DNA from: Quillaja saponaria
Lineage: Eukaryota; Streptophyta; Magnoliopsida; Fabales; Quillajaceae
Assembly: GCA_029379385.1 (NCBI GenBank)
Contig: CM055610.1
Location: forward strand, 19,245,422-19,309,421
Length of the DNA stretch: 64,000 nucleotides
Direction of reading: 5' to 3'
A model generated the notes under the pieces. It saw only the letters and a list, made by a program, of their open reading frames with translations, was not told the origin of the DNA and searched no databases. The translations under genes and the position numbers were made by a program. Positions within the stretch are counted from its first letter, which is position 1. Every line of letters starts with the position of its first letter. Below are positions 24,161 through 38,100 of this stretch, piece after piece.

Positions 24161-27100
24161 CTATCTACGCGAAGTGTATGCAGCAGTTGACCTGTCACGA
24201 GAGAGCACAATGAGCATTATATCCCCATTTTTTCTATAAGTGATCAATTATCTTCTTACTCAATATAGCTAACAATATATGTAATTATGTTACAGCCAGT
24301 TTGAAGGTATACCTGCCCTGCTGTTTGCCAATGAAGTTTGAACCTAGTATCCCATTAGTTGAGCCTGTGCTCTGGCTAATAATCATACTTGACCTATCAG
24401 GATTTGTGCCATTGCCAACACTTAAATGTATAGCAGAAGCAGACTGGGAAGGTCTATTTTCAAATCCATCCATTTCCTGAGAATCTCTAGATTTGCTCAG
24501 AATTTTGACGTTAGATAACCCTCCAGAGGGGCTGAAACGCACACCATTTGCTTGCTGATTGTGCATCATTGAGAGCTTTAGGGGATCATCAGTATACTCC
24601 TTAACAACAGCAGCATCTGTTTTGACTTTTTTTGAATCAATGGATGGAACCTTCTTCAACCGATTAGACTGGGCCATTGGAGTAACTGCCACTGTGGGAA
24701 AAAATGAAGAATAAGGAGATGATGCTGCAGCAGCTGCAGCAACTTTGGCAAAAGCTGCAGTTGCTGCTACCATTTTCTGTGCTCCTTCTCGAAGTTGAAT
24801 ATAGTCACCCTCAATCATAAATAACTGAAATCAAAAGATAAACCAGTGAGATAGTAATATAAATAGGGCACATATTACACGCCTGCATTTCTATGAATGC
24901 AACTGAAAGTTCCTAGGAGCTCACTTCAGGGTGATTGGCAACAAAGTCATCAAGCTTTCCATACTTTTTCTTGTAGTCATGCCAGTGTAAAGGTGCAAGC
25001 ATCTTGCCCAGCCTATTTGGGAGCTGTATTTGACACAGATCATATATCATCAATTAAACCAGCTTCAGAAATACAAAACAAAAATCTTCCACAAAGACCT
25101 AAGTTTTATAGGCAGAATCACTAACCGTTGAACTGATACGAATTCTTCCACCTGCTGGGATAGTGCGAACTATACAAGCTAATAAGGACCTTTCATCAAG
25201 AAGTGCAATATCTAAAGTCTTTCCTAGTGTCGGCATATCTGTCTGCCCAGTTGAGCCATGTGTTTCAGTCAAAACAACACCAGTAGAATTGTTGATTACC
25301 ATTTCATTTTGATTGACAGAACGGATTACATCAGATGACGGTACATTGGCAGCAGAAATGGATTGTTCAGACATAAGTTGTGGTCTATGGCTTGTGGAAA
25401 TCGGAACATTCTGCTCCTGGGCAAGGATTAAGATTCTACAATTAAAAGCTGCTAGAGTAACCAGACAAATCTCATAGAAGACAACCAACACTTGTTGAAA
25501 AAAAAAAAAAAAAAAAAGAAGTAAGAACAATAGACCATGATTTCGCTGTTTTGTTCAAGAGAATTCAATCTTAAGGCATCACGAAATTGAGATGAAATTT
25601 GTTGCATCCTTTTCTCTGATTGGGGAGCTACAAGATGATCTTTATCAACGGACTGATAAACCTTGAATACAGAAATTATATCTTTAAGTTAATATTGCAT
25701 AAAGAAACACAATAAAAAAACCATTGTTTGGTGGCAACATTATCAACAACACCTGTCCTTCCCCAGTAGATGATGAAATCCCAGATTGAGGCTCCTCCTC
25801 TTGCCTGATGTGAGCATCCAAATAGTCTTGATGAATAGATTGTCCATTAACAGGCATTACATAGTTAAACTTGGAATCTGTTCTCATCAAATTTTGTTCA
25901 GTTTCTGATGATGGAGGCTCATCCTGTATAGATATCTGTGAAGCCTCTGATGAAGCCTGGTGAAAATAACATGGAGCACAATATATGTATCACCAAGGGT
26001 GATAATCAAACACAAAGGACAGGGAAGATGACTTCTTCAGTCAATACCTGTTGGTTCTGCCATTGCTGGAAAGTTGACATTGTTGGTACTGAGTGAAAAT
26101 GCCCAACATTAGGTTGAGGAAGATGTGATGCAACAGAATGTGGAACTCCTTGCTGATGCATAACAAACGAATGCAATGCTGTCATTTGGCCAGGTGGTAG
26201 GTAGGAAGGCACCCCAAGCAGAGATGGAGCAAATGGGACACCAGCAACATGATCATTCTAATAATAACCAAAAGCAGAGGTTAAAAATCAGGGGAACGGA
26301 TTTTTTGGGGCCACTCGTGTAAAATATATTGTCAATCATGTTACATAATAAATAAAATAGCTTTAAAGCCATCATGTTATATTATATGAAATTATATTAA
26401 TAAACATGCTGTAACAAGTGGTAAATGGAGCACTTCTCATACAAGCTGCATAAACTATAAAGTACCCAAGAATATCTAAAACAACCTGCAATCCTATTAA
26501 AACAATCTACATATTCCATCTAAAATGGAACCTTAAAGTCTCACAGTGCGACTTAGCTTTGAATATCATTTTATGATATCAAATTCCACACTATTATACC
26601 CAAGTCTCAAACAATTATTATAACATAACCCTAATGATTTCATTATTTTAATTTACATACTTTGTCTTTTAGTGTCACCTTTATTGATATGGGCTTATTA
26701 AATTCAAATAACTTAAAATGCACAATTTCTTAAGTTTATTCTAAAATTTCTAAATCAATACTATTTCATTTTCTAATTTCATGTCTTAATCTTACTATTT
26801 TTCTACAATATTTAATTACTACATTTTCAAGAATTTACTCAAAAAATAAAATAAGATTTTCAAGCATTGCATGAGCTGTAGCCTATAAGCCACTACCTTC
26901 ATAACCTTTTCTTTTCTTTTTTTCTTTTGAGCTTTGAACTAGCACACTTGGGAAAAAAAATTATTCAATAGTAACCAATCAACATCTCTAATACTGAAAG
27001 TCCATATGGGAGACACCCCCACCCCCCCCCCCCCCCCCAATCTCACTCTCTCACCCAAATTTATTCAATCCAATTATTTACTTGAAGTCCTGCAGCTCCT

Positions 27101-30100
27101 GCCTCCTTGCCTTTCTTAATACTACATCCATAAGTAAAAAATATGGTGAAACAATAACGAATCATTTCCCTCTCATGGTTCCTCTATACAGTAGGCCCAT
27201 TCAAGAAAATTTTCAACCTCTTCAGAGTTCAACAGTCTAAAACCTAGACCAAACAAATGGAAAAACAACTAAAATCTACTGCCAGTTTACCACTAAAATC
27301 CCAATTACGACAACTTGCTGTCTGACTTTACTTAGCTATTGAGACTGGGACAGCGCATCATATCTTAATAACAACTTTCCAGAAACCCCCCAAACTTCAA
27401 TATCACTAATGGGGAATTACTAATTCATGTCTTAGTACAGTAACAGATAAAAATCTACCACAAAATACACCATGACTCACAAGTCTTAGAGATACCACAT
27501 CTACAATTTTGCAGAAATCATTCTCTTGAACTCACAGAAATACAAGGTGGGGCCTTTTCTCTTTTCTGCAAGAGCATTAACCTTACCCCCAAAAATTGTC
27601 TTCAATATTCTGGCTACACGACTCAAATTAGAACATCTTGTCAAACTCATGCCAACAATAAACATCATAAAGGAATTAAACAATTTATAGTTCCAAAGAA
27701 AGCATTAGGTAACACGTGCTCAAACACCACTGAAAAATGTAGGGATTTTCAAAAGTATGGTAGAGTATGGAATACAAAGAGAAAGTGTAACAGGTCGCTC
27801 AGCACTTATAACCAACAGAAAAACCATAAACCACAGTATATTACGGTCATTCATAAACTAAATCACTATCTGGAAGAAGCTCAATCAGAATCTCCTTTAT
27901 AGTTGTATTGTATATAAATTTCCGACCATAAAACATGATGCAAATTGATGTTGTGGAGAACAACAAAACTAGTTGTTTGTTGATTAAATTTTTTATAGAA
28001 AGTAACTTACCAGGGTTGATGAATTTCCAGCTGAAGAAAAAGGCGGAGCATTGTCTGAATTCTCATTTGGAAGGCCACTAGAAGTGCTGCTTCCATTTAT
28101 GTCAAATTGGTTTCCATTGTCCTGTTCAAACTGGGAAACATTATTTTGTGAATTTGTTTGGGACATTCGTGAATCATCGGTATAAGTTCCATTTCTTTCT
28201 CTTGCATCAGCCAGCTCACGTTGAAGTTGCTGTATTGTCTGCAAATGGAGTCTCTCCATCTCTGCAAACTAACACCAAAAACCCAAAGATAAACAAACTG
28301 AAACAACAAGGACTGTTGTCTAGAAAAAATAAAAACGACTAAAATATACGAAAAAACTAGACACGTGACTTAAAACAAAAATAACTTCCATCTCCCTGCT
28401 ATTCTTCAGCATTACTACAGACAAGGACACACAACAAGATAGACACGTGACTTGCTGTCTTGCAGACAGAAAAGGATGCACAAGATAAGCATGTCAGTAT
28501 GAGCAAAACAATGCACCCTTGAAATTCATAATGGATCAACCTGTCTTTGACAACCAATCCAGAGTTGGTTATATTGCTCAGTGCGTTCCCTCAATTCAGA
28601 TTGCAATGTGTGGTTTGTAGTTGATTGCAGAACATCCACCTCCCGCGCACGAGCAACCCAAGCTTGGGCCTCCCTCATCTGTTCATCTTTATACATAATG
28701 GTTTCCTGAGCAACCCTATGCTGAAAGATAAAATTTCATCAGGCTACAGTCATACCAAACCATAAAAGTCGTACAGTAACTTCCAAGTAAACTATTAGCA
28801 ATTGCCATCTGAATGCAAATCATTGTAGCATGACTACTAATTTCCAAACAATAAAACATTTTCTCATGTAAAAAATTTAATATGCAGGTACAATTAGGAA
28901 GTGTACATATTTTAATTGGACCAAGAAAAGTAGACAACAAATTTCTACTATACGTACTTGTTCTTGCAACTCAATAAGCTGTCTCTCTTTTTCTTGAATA
29001 CGTTCCTGAAGGTCATGTATTTGCTTTATATGTTGGGCTCTTTCAGCTTCAGAATGATCGCGCTCTCTTCTGCCAAAGGATGTAACAGCTGTATCATGTT
29101 AGAGAGTTCCAAATTCACATCCCAAAGTAGTCTACAGAACATACCTAAAAGTTGATAGTTCCTTGTTCTGTTCTCGGAGAAGATCCTGTTTAGCCCATGC
29201 CTACCAAAAGGATACAAGAGATTGGCAATTATATCAACAACAAATCTTGTCCAAAATTATAATCTAATATAAACAAAAGGTAACAAACCGCTTCATTGTC
29301 TAATTTGATTGCATGAAGCTCTCTATCTTTCCCTTCCAGTTTCCTTTCCAGCTCCTGTATTGTCTGCTCCTTTTCACGGAGTTGATCCTGCATATCCACG
29401 TAAACATATTTAAAATAGACTAACAATGAATGACTGGTTAAAGGTAAATATGTTACTTTAAAGTATGAGAATTATGTTAAGCTCAAAGATGTCCCTGTGA
29501 CTTAACTAGTAAAGCATGCTGCTTCCTTATTCAATTACCCTATCAATAGAAATGAGACAATCCACTCAAAGATAATTACAAGAGCATGAATAAACATCAA
29601 AAGAGTTTACTCTTGTGGTACGAAGTAGTCTGCTAAAGTTGAATGCATGCAACTGTAACAATGTATAAATTTGTAAGTATTCATATGAATTTATACCTGA
29701 AGCTTGCTGGCAGCATTAGCATGCTCTTTAACTTGATCATTAAAGTTGTTTTGTATTTCCATTATTTCAGATCTTGCCATCATTTGAACTCTAAGATCCA
29801 TTTCAATTTGTTGCAGCTCCTCTCTTTGTCTAGCAACATTATGAATTCGCTGCTGCAAAATGTCATTGTCCAAGGTACCATCCATTGTGATTGAACAGAA
29901 GTCAACATCAAGTGGCTCTCTTCCCTGCTGCACCTTGATAAATAGAAAATCATCTTTACTTTCACTGATTCTTTGTTACTAAAAGCAGTATTAAGTGCCA
30001 GCATCATTACCTCATATATGGTTCTCTCATCCGAATGACCTAGTTTTGTACGTTCTGACTCCTGAGTAACATACGATGCCCAATTAACAACCAACAAAGC

Positions 30101-31214
30101 AATTAAAAGGTATAAAATCTGAATTTATGAAAATGAAAGGTGGAGGAAGATAGCAAGCAAACAATTCATAGAAAATAATACCCACCCAAAAATATAGCAT
30201 ACAAAAACGAAAACAAGCTTCAAAACCTAAAACTTAATCAACAACCTTAGTATTCAACAGCCACAACATTAGAAATCAAAGGAGACTTCAAACTCGTTAT
30301 AAATTCGTCAACACATTGCTTGTATGATATCAAAGTTCCTCCAGGTATATCATATCATGGTAATAAATAAGGATAAATGTTGTTCTTCCATGGTTCATTT
30401 TGTTTTTGCTTTCAAGATATCATTTACCAATTCATGTTCTATATTATTATAGAAGATAACTACAATCTGCTTACCACTTCCAAATACATGCACGTCTTAT
30501 GTGCTTACTTGGTCACTAACGACACATTGCCAGAAAACACATCCCAAATCAAAAAAAGTTAAAAGTTTGAAGTTGAGTTATAATTTAGTGCATAAAATAT
30601 CCCCAAACCAAAAATATATAAACAATAAATGGAGACTTCCATTCCTAGAACAAATCTCAGGCTTCTCTTCCTTAGTCTCAACCATTATAATCAGCAAGAA
30701 TCAGTTAGACTGCACTATTGGCAGCTCAACAAAGCAAACACGGGCACCAACCTCCCCAAGTGTTCTACCAAATGACCACATTATCTATATAAACTCCTGG
30801 CTGACCCCAACAAATTTGAACATCCTACCGTTACGCATACTGTTGAAAAAAAACCAGTAGCTTTTCGACTAGAAACCAAGTAGATACGGACGCTCTAAAG
30901 AAAGAAAAACCCTAATTCCAATTTGGTTTCTGAGAAAAGTGATAAAACCCAGAAACTGGACAGTTGAAATAGCAAGTATAGCTTTTTTCAATCCCAAAAA
31001 TTTCATAACTTCTATGTTTCCCTTTTCCCGCATTTTCTCAAACACGAAGAAGACAATGTCACGCATATTCCCAGAAAATCACTACCTCTTCCCTTCGATT
31101 TCGTGCCAAATGGTGCTCTGCAACAGCGCGCCATTCCTTTCGGGATGATGGTGGCATCGGAAGAGAACCATCGCGAGCGGGGGTGGCAGAGGCTACACCG
31201 GCCGTGGCCTCCAT
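24161..31214 (-). CDS. Coiled-coil protein with LOTUS-like C-terminal domain (DUF7725-type), uncharacterised
   Basis: Fifteen exons on the minus strand: 31086-31214, 30011-30061, 29697-29933, 29289-29387, 29145-29200, 28958-29069, 28541-28720, 28011-28268, 26048-26257, 25753-25956, 25536-25661, 25126-25416, 24925-25023, 24313-24824 and 24161-24191, giving 864 residues. All phases agree. Residues about 85-330 are a long charged coiled coil (repeated QLREKEQTIQELERKL-like stretches). About 330-550 is Gln/Ser/Pro-rich and probably disordered. About 627-704 is a folded block (TIPAGGRIRISS ... KKKYGKLDDFVANHPELF ... GDYIQLREGA) that looks like a winged-helix LOTUS/OST-HTH-type domain. I recall plant homologues of the same layout with no established function. 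The start is at 31212-31214; the upstream in-frame extension lacks an ATG. Confidence 0.8.
27018..27040. repeat. Poly-C tract in intron
   Basis: A C-run of about 20 bases, interrupted by an A near its start, in the large intron (26258-28010) of the coiled-coil gene. Prone to length error in sequencing. Confidence 0.85.
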
Positions 31215-34200
31215 TGAATCAAAACTGTCAACACTACTCCACTTCTCTCTCACTCAATCTCGCTGTATGTTTTAAAAAAAAAAAAATACCCTAGGTTTTG
31301 AGGGTCACAAATATAGATATAAAACCCTAAAACAGAAAATTCTTTCAACAATAGGGCTTTAAGGAAAATGAAACGGAATTGGAAGAAGACGATGAGAAGA
31401 GAGATGTCACCGGCGATGAGGATTTGTATGGTCACGATTGGGAGGTTTTGGGGAAAGAAGGGTTTTGGAGGGGTTGAAGTGTAATTAGCGAAGAGTTGGA
31501 GAGAGGGGAAGAGAGAGAGAGAGAGTGATAATAGAGAAACAGATTGATTGGGTGTGAGAAAAATCGACACCGGAAGGCTCCCGCCATTTATAGCACAATT
31601 TCATCACATATATGGTGCTTACGCCTTAGCCCGGCGCGTGTATTATACGTTAATTTCCTTTTTGGGTTTTTTTTACCTTCTTGGTAAAAGGGCCCCAAAC
31701 TATGTGTAATATTGACATTCATGTTATGATTTTATAATCCAAATCTCAACAGTAATAACTTAAATAATTAGACTACTATTTTCATCTCTTTTCGTCTAAT
31801 AAAAATATAGTTGACTTTTAATATAAAAATAATTAATAATCAAGTTAATCATAAGATAAATTAAGAGGGGAAAGAAAATTCAAAAGTAAGTATGAAGAAA
31901 GAAAATGAAATGAGAGGTTAAACATTTTTTCTCTCTGTTTGTGATGATAGAAACAAAATTAAATGCATGAAAATGTAGGAGAAATTATAGATAATAAAAT
32001 ATTAGTTAATGCTTTCATTCATCTATTTTCATTATTCTATATTATAAAGTAATCAGTGGCCTGTACATATATATATATATGTGTTCTGTTGCTATTTCAT
32101 AAATAAATAGCAAAGAAGTGAGAATGTGGAAGAGAGTATGATAGTAAGAAAATAGATAAGTTATTGTTAAGTAGTTATTAAATAATCGAATATATTTATT
32201 TTTTAAATAACTTAGATATTTAAATATGTTATATTATATAATAAGAGATCACAATTCTACAAGACTCTTATTATTTGTATAATAATATAAAAGTATAAAT
32301 AGGGTTCATGATATTTCACACTAAAAATCCATTTTTCTTTTATATTGTATTATTCTCATTTGAGGATGGATCAATTAGCTTTTGTGGTCTACCAAGAAAA
32401 TTTCAATAAAATCTTTTTTCTCATTCTTTTTATTTGTTTTCAAATTTGAGAAACATAATTTTTATCTCGTAATTTTTCCCTACAATTTTCAAGTTATTAA
32501 ATACAATAATATTCTTCATTCTCGCAATATCATTGTCACAAGTTAACTAATTAAAAATTAATATAGTCATTAATCTAATCTAATTAAGGTCGTGCATGTG
32601 AAAGAAATAAAATAAGAATGAAACCAACCTCAGACTTGAGATCCCAAAGAGAGAAGACAGTGCTTGATCAATTCCTTAGGAGGTAGGATGAAGGCAAGAT
32701 ATGATTCTTCAATTTTTTTAATGCATTGGAAGTAAGAGATATATAATTCTCGTGGCGCATGCATCTATGAATTAATTTTTATATATTTTTTTTATAATTA
32801 TAAAGTTTAAAAGTTTGGACATTATCCATGCATTTCTTTTAAGCTCGCCATAACATTTTATTTGACTAATGTGCATATTAAAAAGATAAAATATGATCGA
32901 ACTCCCTTTTATTAATTCTCATAAATTTATTTAAATCATAATTCTCGACTTCTAAATTTTGAAGTTTCTTTGAAGTTTCAAAATGTCTACTAATAAACTA
33001 TTAGTACTAATCTTAAAAGTTAAGTTATTCAAAATCATTTTTTTACAAAATAAAAGAAAAAAAATGGAAAACATAAAAAGAAAAAATTCTAAAGAAAATA
33101 AGTGAACTGTTATTATGAAGTGCGATTCGTTTTTGCTACCAATATTTCGAATTGTAAATTAGTTTAAGCTTTAGCATAGGTGAGTTTGTTTTTGTCTTAT
33201 TTTCTCTCACACACAATTACCCATTTCCCATACCTATTTCACAAGAAAAACAGAGGGCTTACATAAAATCATACAAATGCATAAATCTTTAAAGTTATCT
33301 TCCCCTAATCAAAATAGAAACAACTTGAACAAATAAAACATACTCATTTGGCACAAATTTTGAGAAAAAATAATTAATTAGATAATTATTTTATCAAACA
33401 CTTATTATTTTACATATTATAAATAATTATTATCAAATAATATATACGCAGTTTATAACACATTTATAATCAAAGTATAAGTAATAATCTGATTATAAGT
33501 TATAAACAACTTTCATAATAATCAGGTTTGCTGTAAAAAAAAATATATATATATTATTTACACTATTTTTACAAATGACATTCTACCACCCCTAATTAAT
33601 ACATCACCCATATTTTCGTCAACGCGTAACCTATGTAGTATTTTCACGGGTAATAAATATAAATATTTTTATTTAAAATTTAAACTTCTTAAAATGATTT
33701 AATTAAATTTCAATATTTATAGAAAATAATACAATTAAATAAAAACCATATCGAATTAGAGAGCACATATCTTTTAATACATTTTAAAAATAATTTTGAC
33801 ATAAAATAATCTATTAAATTGTTATTTCATCAAATATTAACATAATTTTTAATTAATTAATTCATAAAGTATAAATAATTCTTACTAAATCGTTTTACTA
33901 TACTTATTTAAAAATCAATTATAATTTTAAAAATAAGTAATAATTTAACTATATCCTCATTTTTCTTTTAGTTTTTTTTTTCCTTAATTTGTTGTAAATT
34001 ATTTCATGATAAAAAATAAAATTTAATTTTTCTGGTTTCCATTTTCGTCAATTTCAACTTGTCGCAGTTTGTCAAAAAGTGTAGTTACCACGTAGTATAG
34101 CTATAGCCATAATAATAACAACAACCAAAACAAAGCGATGAATTCAAAGGAAGTTTAACAAAATGAAAGTACTGCCCCCACGACAAATTCAACGACAAAT

Positions 34201-35180
34201 CTGGTCGTCATCCCTGCTCCCAACAATAAACAAACCAAATTTATTTTGAATTATTTTTTCGTTGTCTTTTTCTTTTTCCCCCCTAAACAAATCTTCTACA
34301 ATTTCTTACCCAAAAAAACGCGTTTTCCTACAGTTTTAACTATTGGTTCATATTAAGGAACAAAAAGTGCCACACCAATTGTGCGACATGCTGTGACCAA
34401 TTTCTCATCACAGCTGCCTCCTCTGCACGCCACCTCGCTTATCATGTTATACACTGATTGCTTTTTTTTTTTTTTTTTTTTTAATAAAAAAATAATAATA
34501 AAGAGTATGATAATAATATTTTTTGTTTCAAGCATCATTCATGACACAAATTCCAGTTTTGTTTATAATAAAATGACTATACTTTATGATTAGAAAAACA
34601 CTATTTATTTATTCTTTAAATTATATTATAATTTTTATTGTCTAATATAAAATAAAATGATTTGTGAGATGAAGAGGAATATAGTTACTTAAATATATAT
34701 TTAATAGAATCTTAAAAAGAATTAAATGACTTAATTGTACCATTAATATTATGTTATCAATTTTGAAATAATTTAATTCTATTAACAATGATGATTAAAT
34801 AAATATTTATTTCAAATTTTAAATATAATGAGAAAATTTGATAGAAGAATTAATTATAAGGTGTACAAAAAAAATACTAGGAGGAAAATAGAAAAATGTT
34901 GGTACCATCCTAAGCGACTTTCCCCCATTAATGTAGAGTTGGACTGTCAAAGTAGCTTTACTCTCCGGCTTTCAAAATTTATTACTTGCTATTTTTCAAC
35001 AGTGTCCCTTTATAATTTTCCTCCATCTACTAGTATTTGAATTGCCTCTACTTCTTCTTCTTTTCTATTCAGGTTCTCAATTCTCTGACCGCTGTACTTT
35101 TTCTTAAACTCTCCGGCGAAGCTCTCCACGGCGGATGCTTTGACTTTGACCGATTACTACCCTGAACTCTATACCCACAG
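31215..35180. other. Divergent intergenic stretch between coiled-coil gene and CRK
   Basis: The left end is the promoter and leader of the coiled-coil gene (AAACCCTAA telo-box near 31322-31330, (GA)n near 31511-31526). The middle is AT-rich with (TA)n near 32069-32080 and a poly-T near 34461-34482. The right end is the CRK leader, with a minimal upstream reading frame ATG CTT TGA at 35135-35143. No gene seen. Confidence 0.5.
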
Positions 35181-38100
35181 ATGGGGCATTGCTGTAGCAA
35201 GCACGTTTCCATTGTCAACAATGAAACGGTGGCCGCCGATCACAGCTTTAAAGGCCCTCCTTTGGGGCCATCCTCACAACCTTCTGGCAACGTAGGTGCT
35301 GGCGATGCAACTCCTGGAAGACATACTCCTGCTAATTCCTTCTATACTAGTCCCTTCTCTAGCCCTCTGCCAGCTGGAGTGGCGCCATCGCCGGCGAGGA
35401 CTCCCGGTAGGAAATTCCGATGGCCCTTGCCACCTCCATCGCCGGCGAAGCCGATCATGTCGGCTATTCTACGACGGCAGGGGAAGGCGAAGCCAAAGGA
35501 GGGGCCAATACCTGAGGAGCAGGGCGAAAGTGGAGGGGGAGAGGGGTCGTTGAATAAGAGCTTTGGATATGGAAAGAATTTTGGAGCAAAGTACGAGCTC
35601 GGGAGAGAGGTGGGTCGAGGGCACTTTGGTCATACTTGCTGGGCAAAAGCAAAGAAGGGAGAGCTTAAGGGGCAGGCCGTGGCTGTGAAAATCATATCGA
35701 AAGCTAAGGCGAGTGACGTAGTATTTACATGTTCTAATAGTTTCTACATATAGTGCATTTGATGATGGTGATCTTTCAACTGCAACTATACATGAGTTGG
35801 GAAGCTGGGTAGAAATGACTTATACTGAGAGTTGGTATATGTTTTCTTGTTCATTTGGGTTCTCTGAAATGATGATTCATGTGTTAAGATTCAATTGGAA
35901 AATGTAAGACTCAGCATTCAGCAAACATTACAGACTCTAGAGTCGTCCTTGGTAAATTATGATTCTCGTTTTGTATCTAGATCTTTTGCTAGAAATGTTT
36001 TTCTAGATGCCATACCTTAACCTGTTGAGATTGTTGGTGTGCTTCAAATTACAGATGATTTTGATAAAATCCAAAGTTTTCTCTCTGGAGTAGAGACTAC
36101 TATATGAAATTCTCTCTGTATGACAATTCATGTAATTGTGATTACGTTCTCTAAGTTTATGCTTGTAGCAGAATGGAGAGAAGGGAGTGATGATGGATCT
36201 CAAAAATCAGAACAATGTAATGCTGTGATACAAATTATTAATCCCGGCAAGATGAGTTCACAAGAAAGTGATTTGGCTATTCAATTGTGTATTGTCCATA
36301 TAGGAGTTATTTGAAATGAAATCTCTGTATTTCCCTTTTCTTGACCTGTAGTAAACATATTAGAGCTTCCTTTGATTGAAAGCAGCCTTTACAATATGGG
36401 GTAGAAATAAAAATTCATTGGCTGCAATATCTTTGAAATTAACATTAAGTTGAAATTTTGATTGCAGTTAATTGCCTTCTGTTTGCCAATATTGGTCCTT
36501 ATAACTTATGTATGAAGATTGTTTGTAGAAAGAAGCTTAAAATCAGTTGCTTCATAGTAATATTATTTGATTACAAAGTAAAGTTGGAGTCCAAGGCTAA
36601 ATTTAATGGAACCGTCAAAGTTAATACAGTTCATGGTCACAGATCTCTCTTGTTGCCTTTAGGTTACGTTCATTTATTAGCATAACTATGAGTTAAATCT
36701 CACCCTCTCATCTGAGATGTTTCAGCTATTTCTTTTCCTTGAGTTTCTGCAAGTGAGACTAAACTATTCACTTTCACCTGCATTGCATTATAAATATAAC
36801 TTTACAAATTCAAATATATCATTTTCAACTTGAGGAATTTATACCTAACTGAGTCTTATGTGCAGATGACAACAGCGATAGCAATCGAAGATGTGCGTAG
36901 GGAGGTGAAGATATTGAAAGCCTTATCTGGACATAGAAATCTGATCAAGTTTTATGATGCCTTGGAGGATGCTAATAACGTGTACATAGTTATGGAGTAT
37001 GTGGAAAGGAGTTTGTTTATTGAAGTTTCTTTTCAATATTATTAGGACTTAATTCATATATATGCTTCTAGTTGATATGTAAGGGTATTTCATACAAAAG
37101 GCCCCTTGGAGATGAAGTTCTTATTAGAATCCAAGATGTGGCCATAAATACTCATAGCATATGAGTTTCTTTTGTGGCACTTTAGACAGCTGTTTAATTT
37201 GGGGATTATTCTGAAATGATAGATATTTTGTTCTTACCAGATTATGTGAGGGTGGAGAACTACTGGACAGAATCCTGTCAAGGTAAAAATAAAAAACTAC
37301 ATTTTTTTTTCATTGGAGGAATAACTTTCATATTTTTGCATAGCAGTTTGTGGTGAAGTTTCACTTTGGATTTTATGATTATAATCTGACTCCATATTAA
37401 TCTTTTTGTTACAGAGGTGGAAGATACACAGAGGAGGATGCTAAAGCCATTGTTGTACAAATTTTAAATGTAGTCGCCTTTTGTCATCTTCAAGGTGTTG
37501 TGCATCGTGACCTAAAACCAGAGGTATGGCAACATGAATGAATTGGAATTATCTGATTGTGCCCTTGCATGAGTATGTGGTTAACTGGTTATGTGCATAT
37601 TGTTACTTGCTGTACTCCAAGTTATAACCTATTATCCTTTAAACTCTTCATTTTTGCAGAATTTCCTTTTTGTATCAAAAGATGAGGATGCACCAATGAA
37701 GGTTATTGATTTTGGTCTATCTGATTTTGTTAAGCCAGGTAACAATTAGCATCATTTACCTTAACATAACGTAACCAAATTGCTAACTTTGTCCCACTAA
37801 TATTGGTTCTATTTTAATTCTAGATTTGGTACATACAAACACTTGTTTTAGTTGATACATTCAAGCTGCTGCAAAATATTAGTCTCCTTTATTTGTTGCA
37901 TGTCAAGTGTAGTTTTCTTCCTTAAGATTAGTTTTGTTGACAGGTAGAATTAAGATCAGGTAGTTGGAAAATACATGTGTCCTTTTACTTTTTCTCAACT
38001 GGAGGAGGCGTATTACCATATCTAATCACTATCCTTTTAAGTTCTTCGGTTGAAATACTTAATTGCATTGTTTTTATGGATTAATTTTTTTCTGTCTAAT

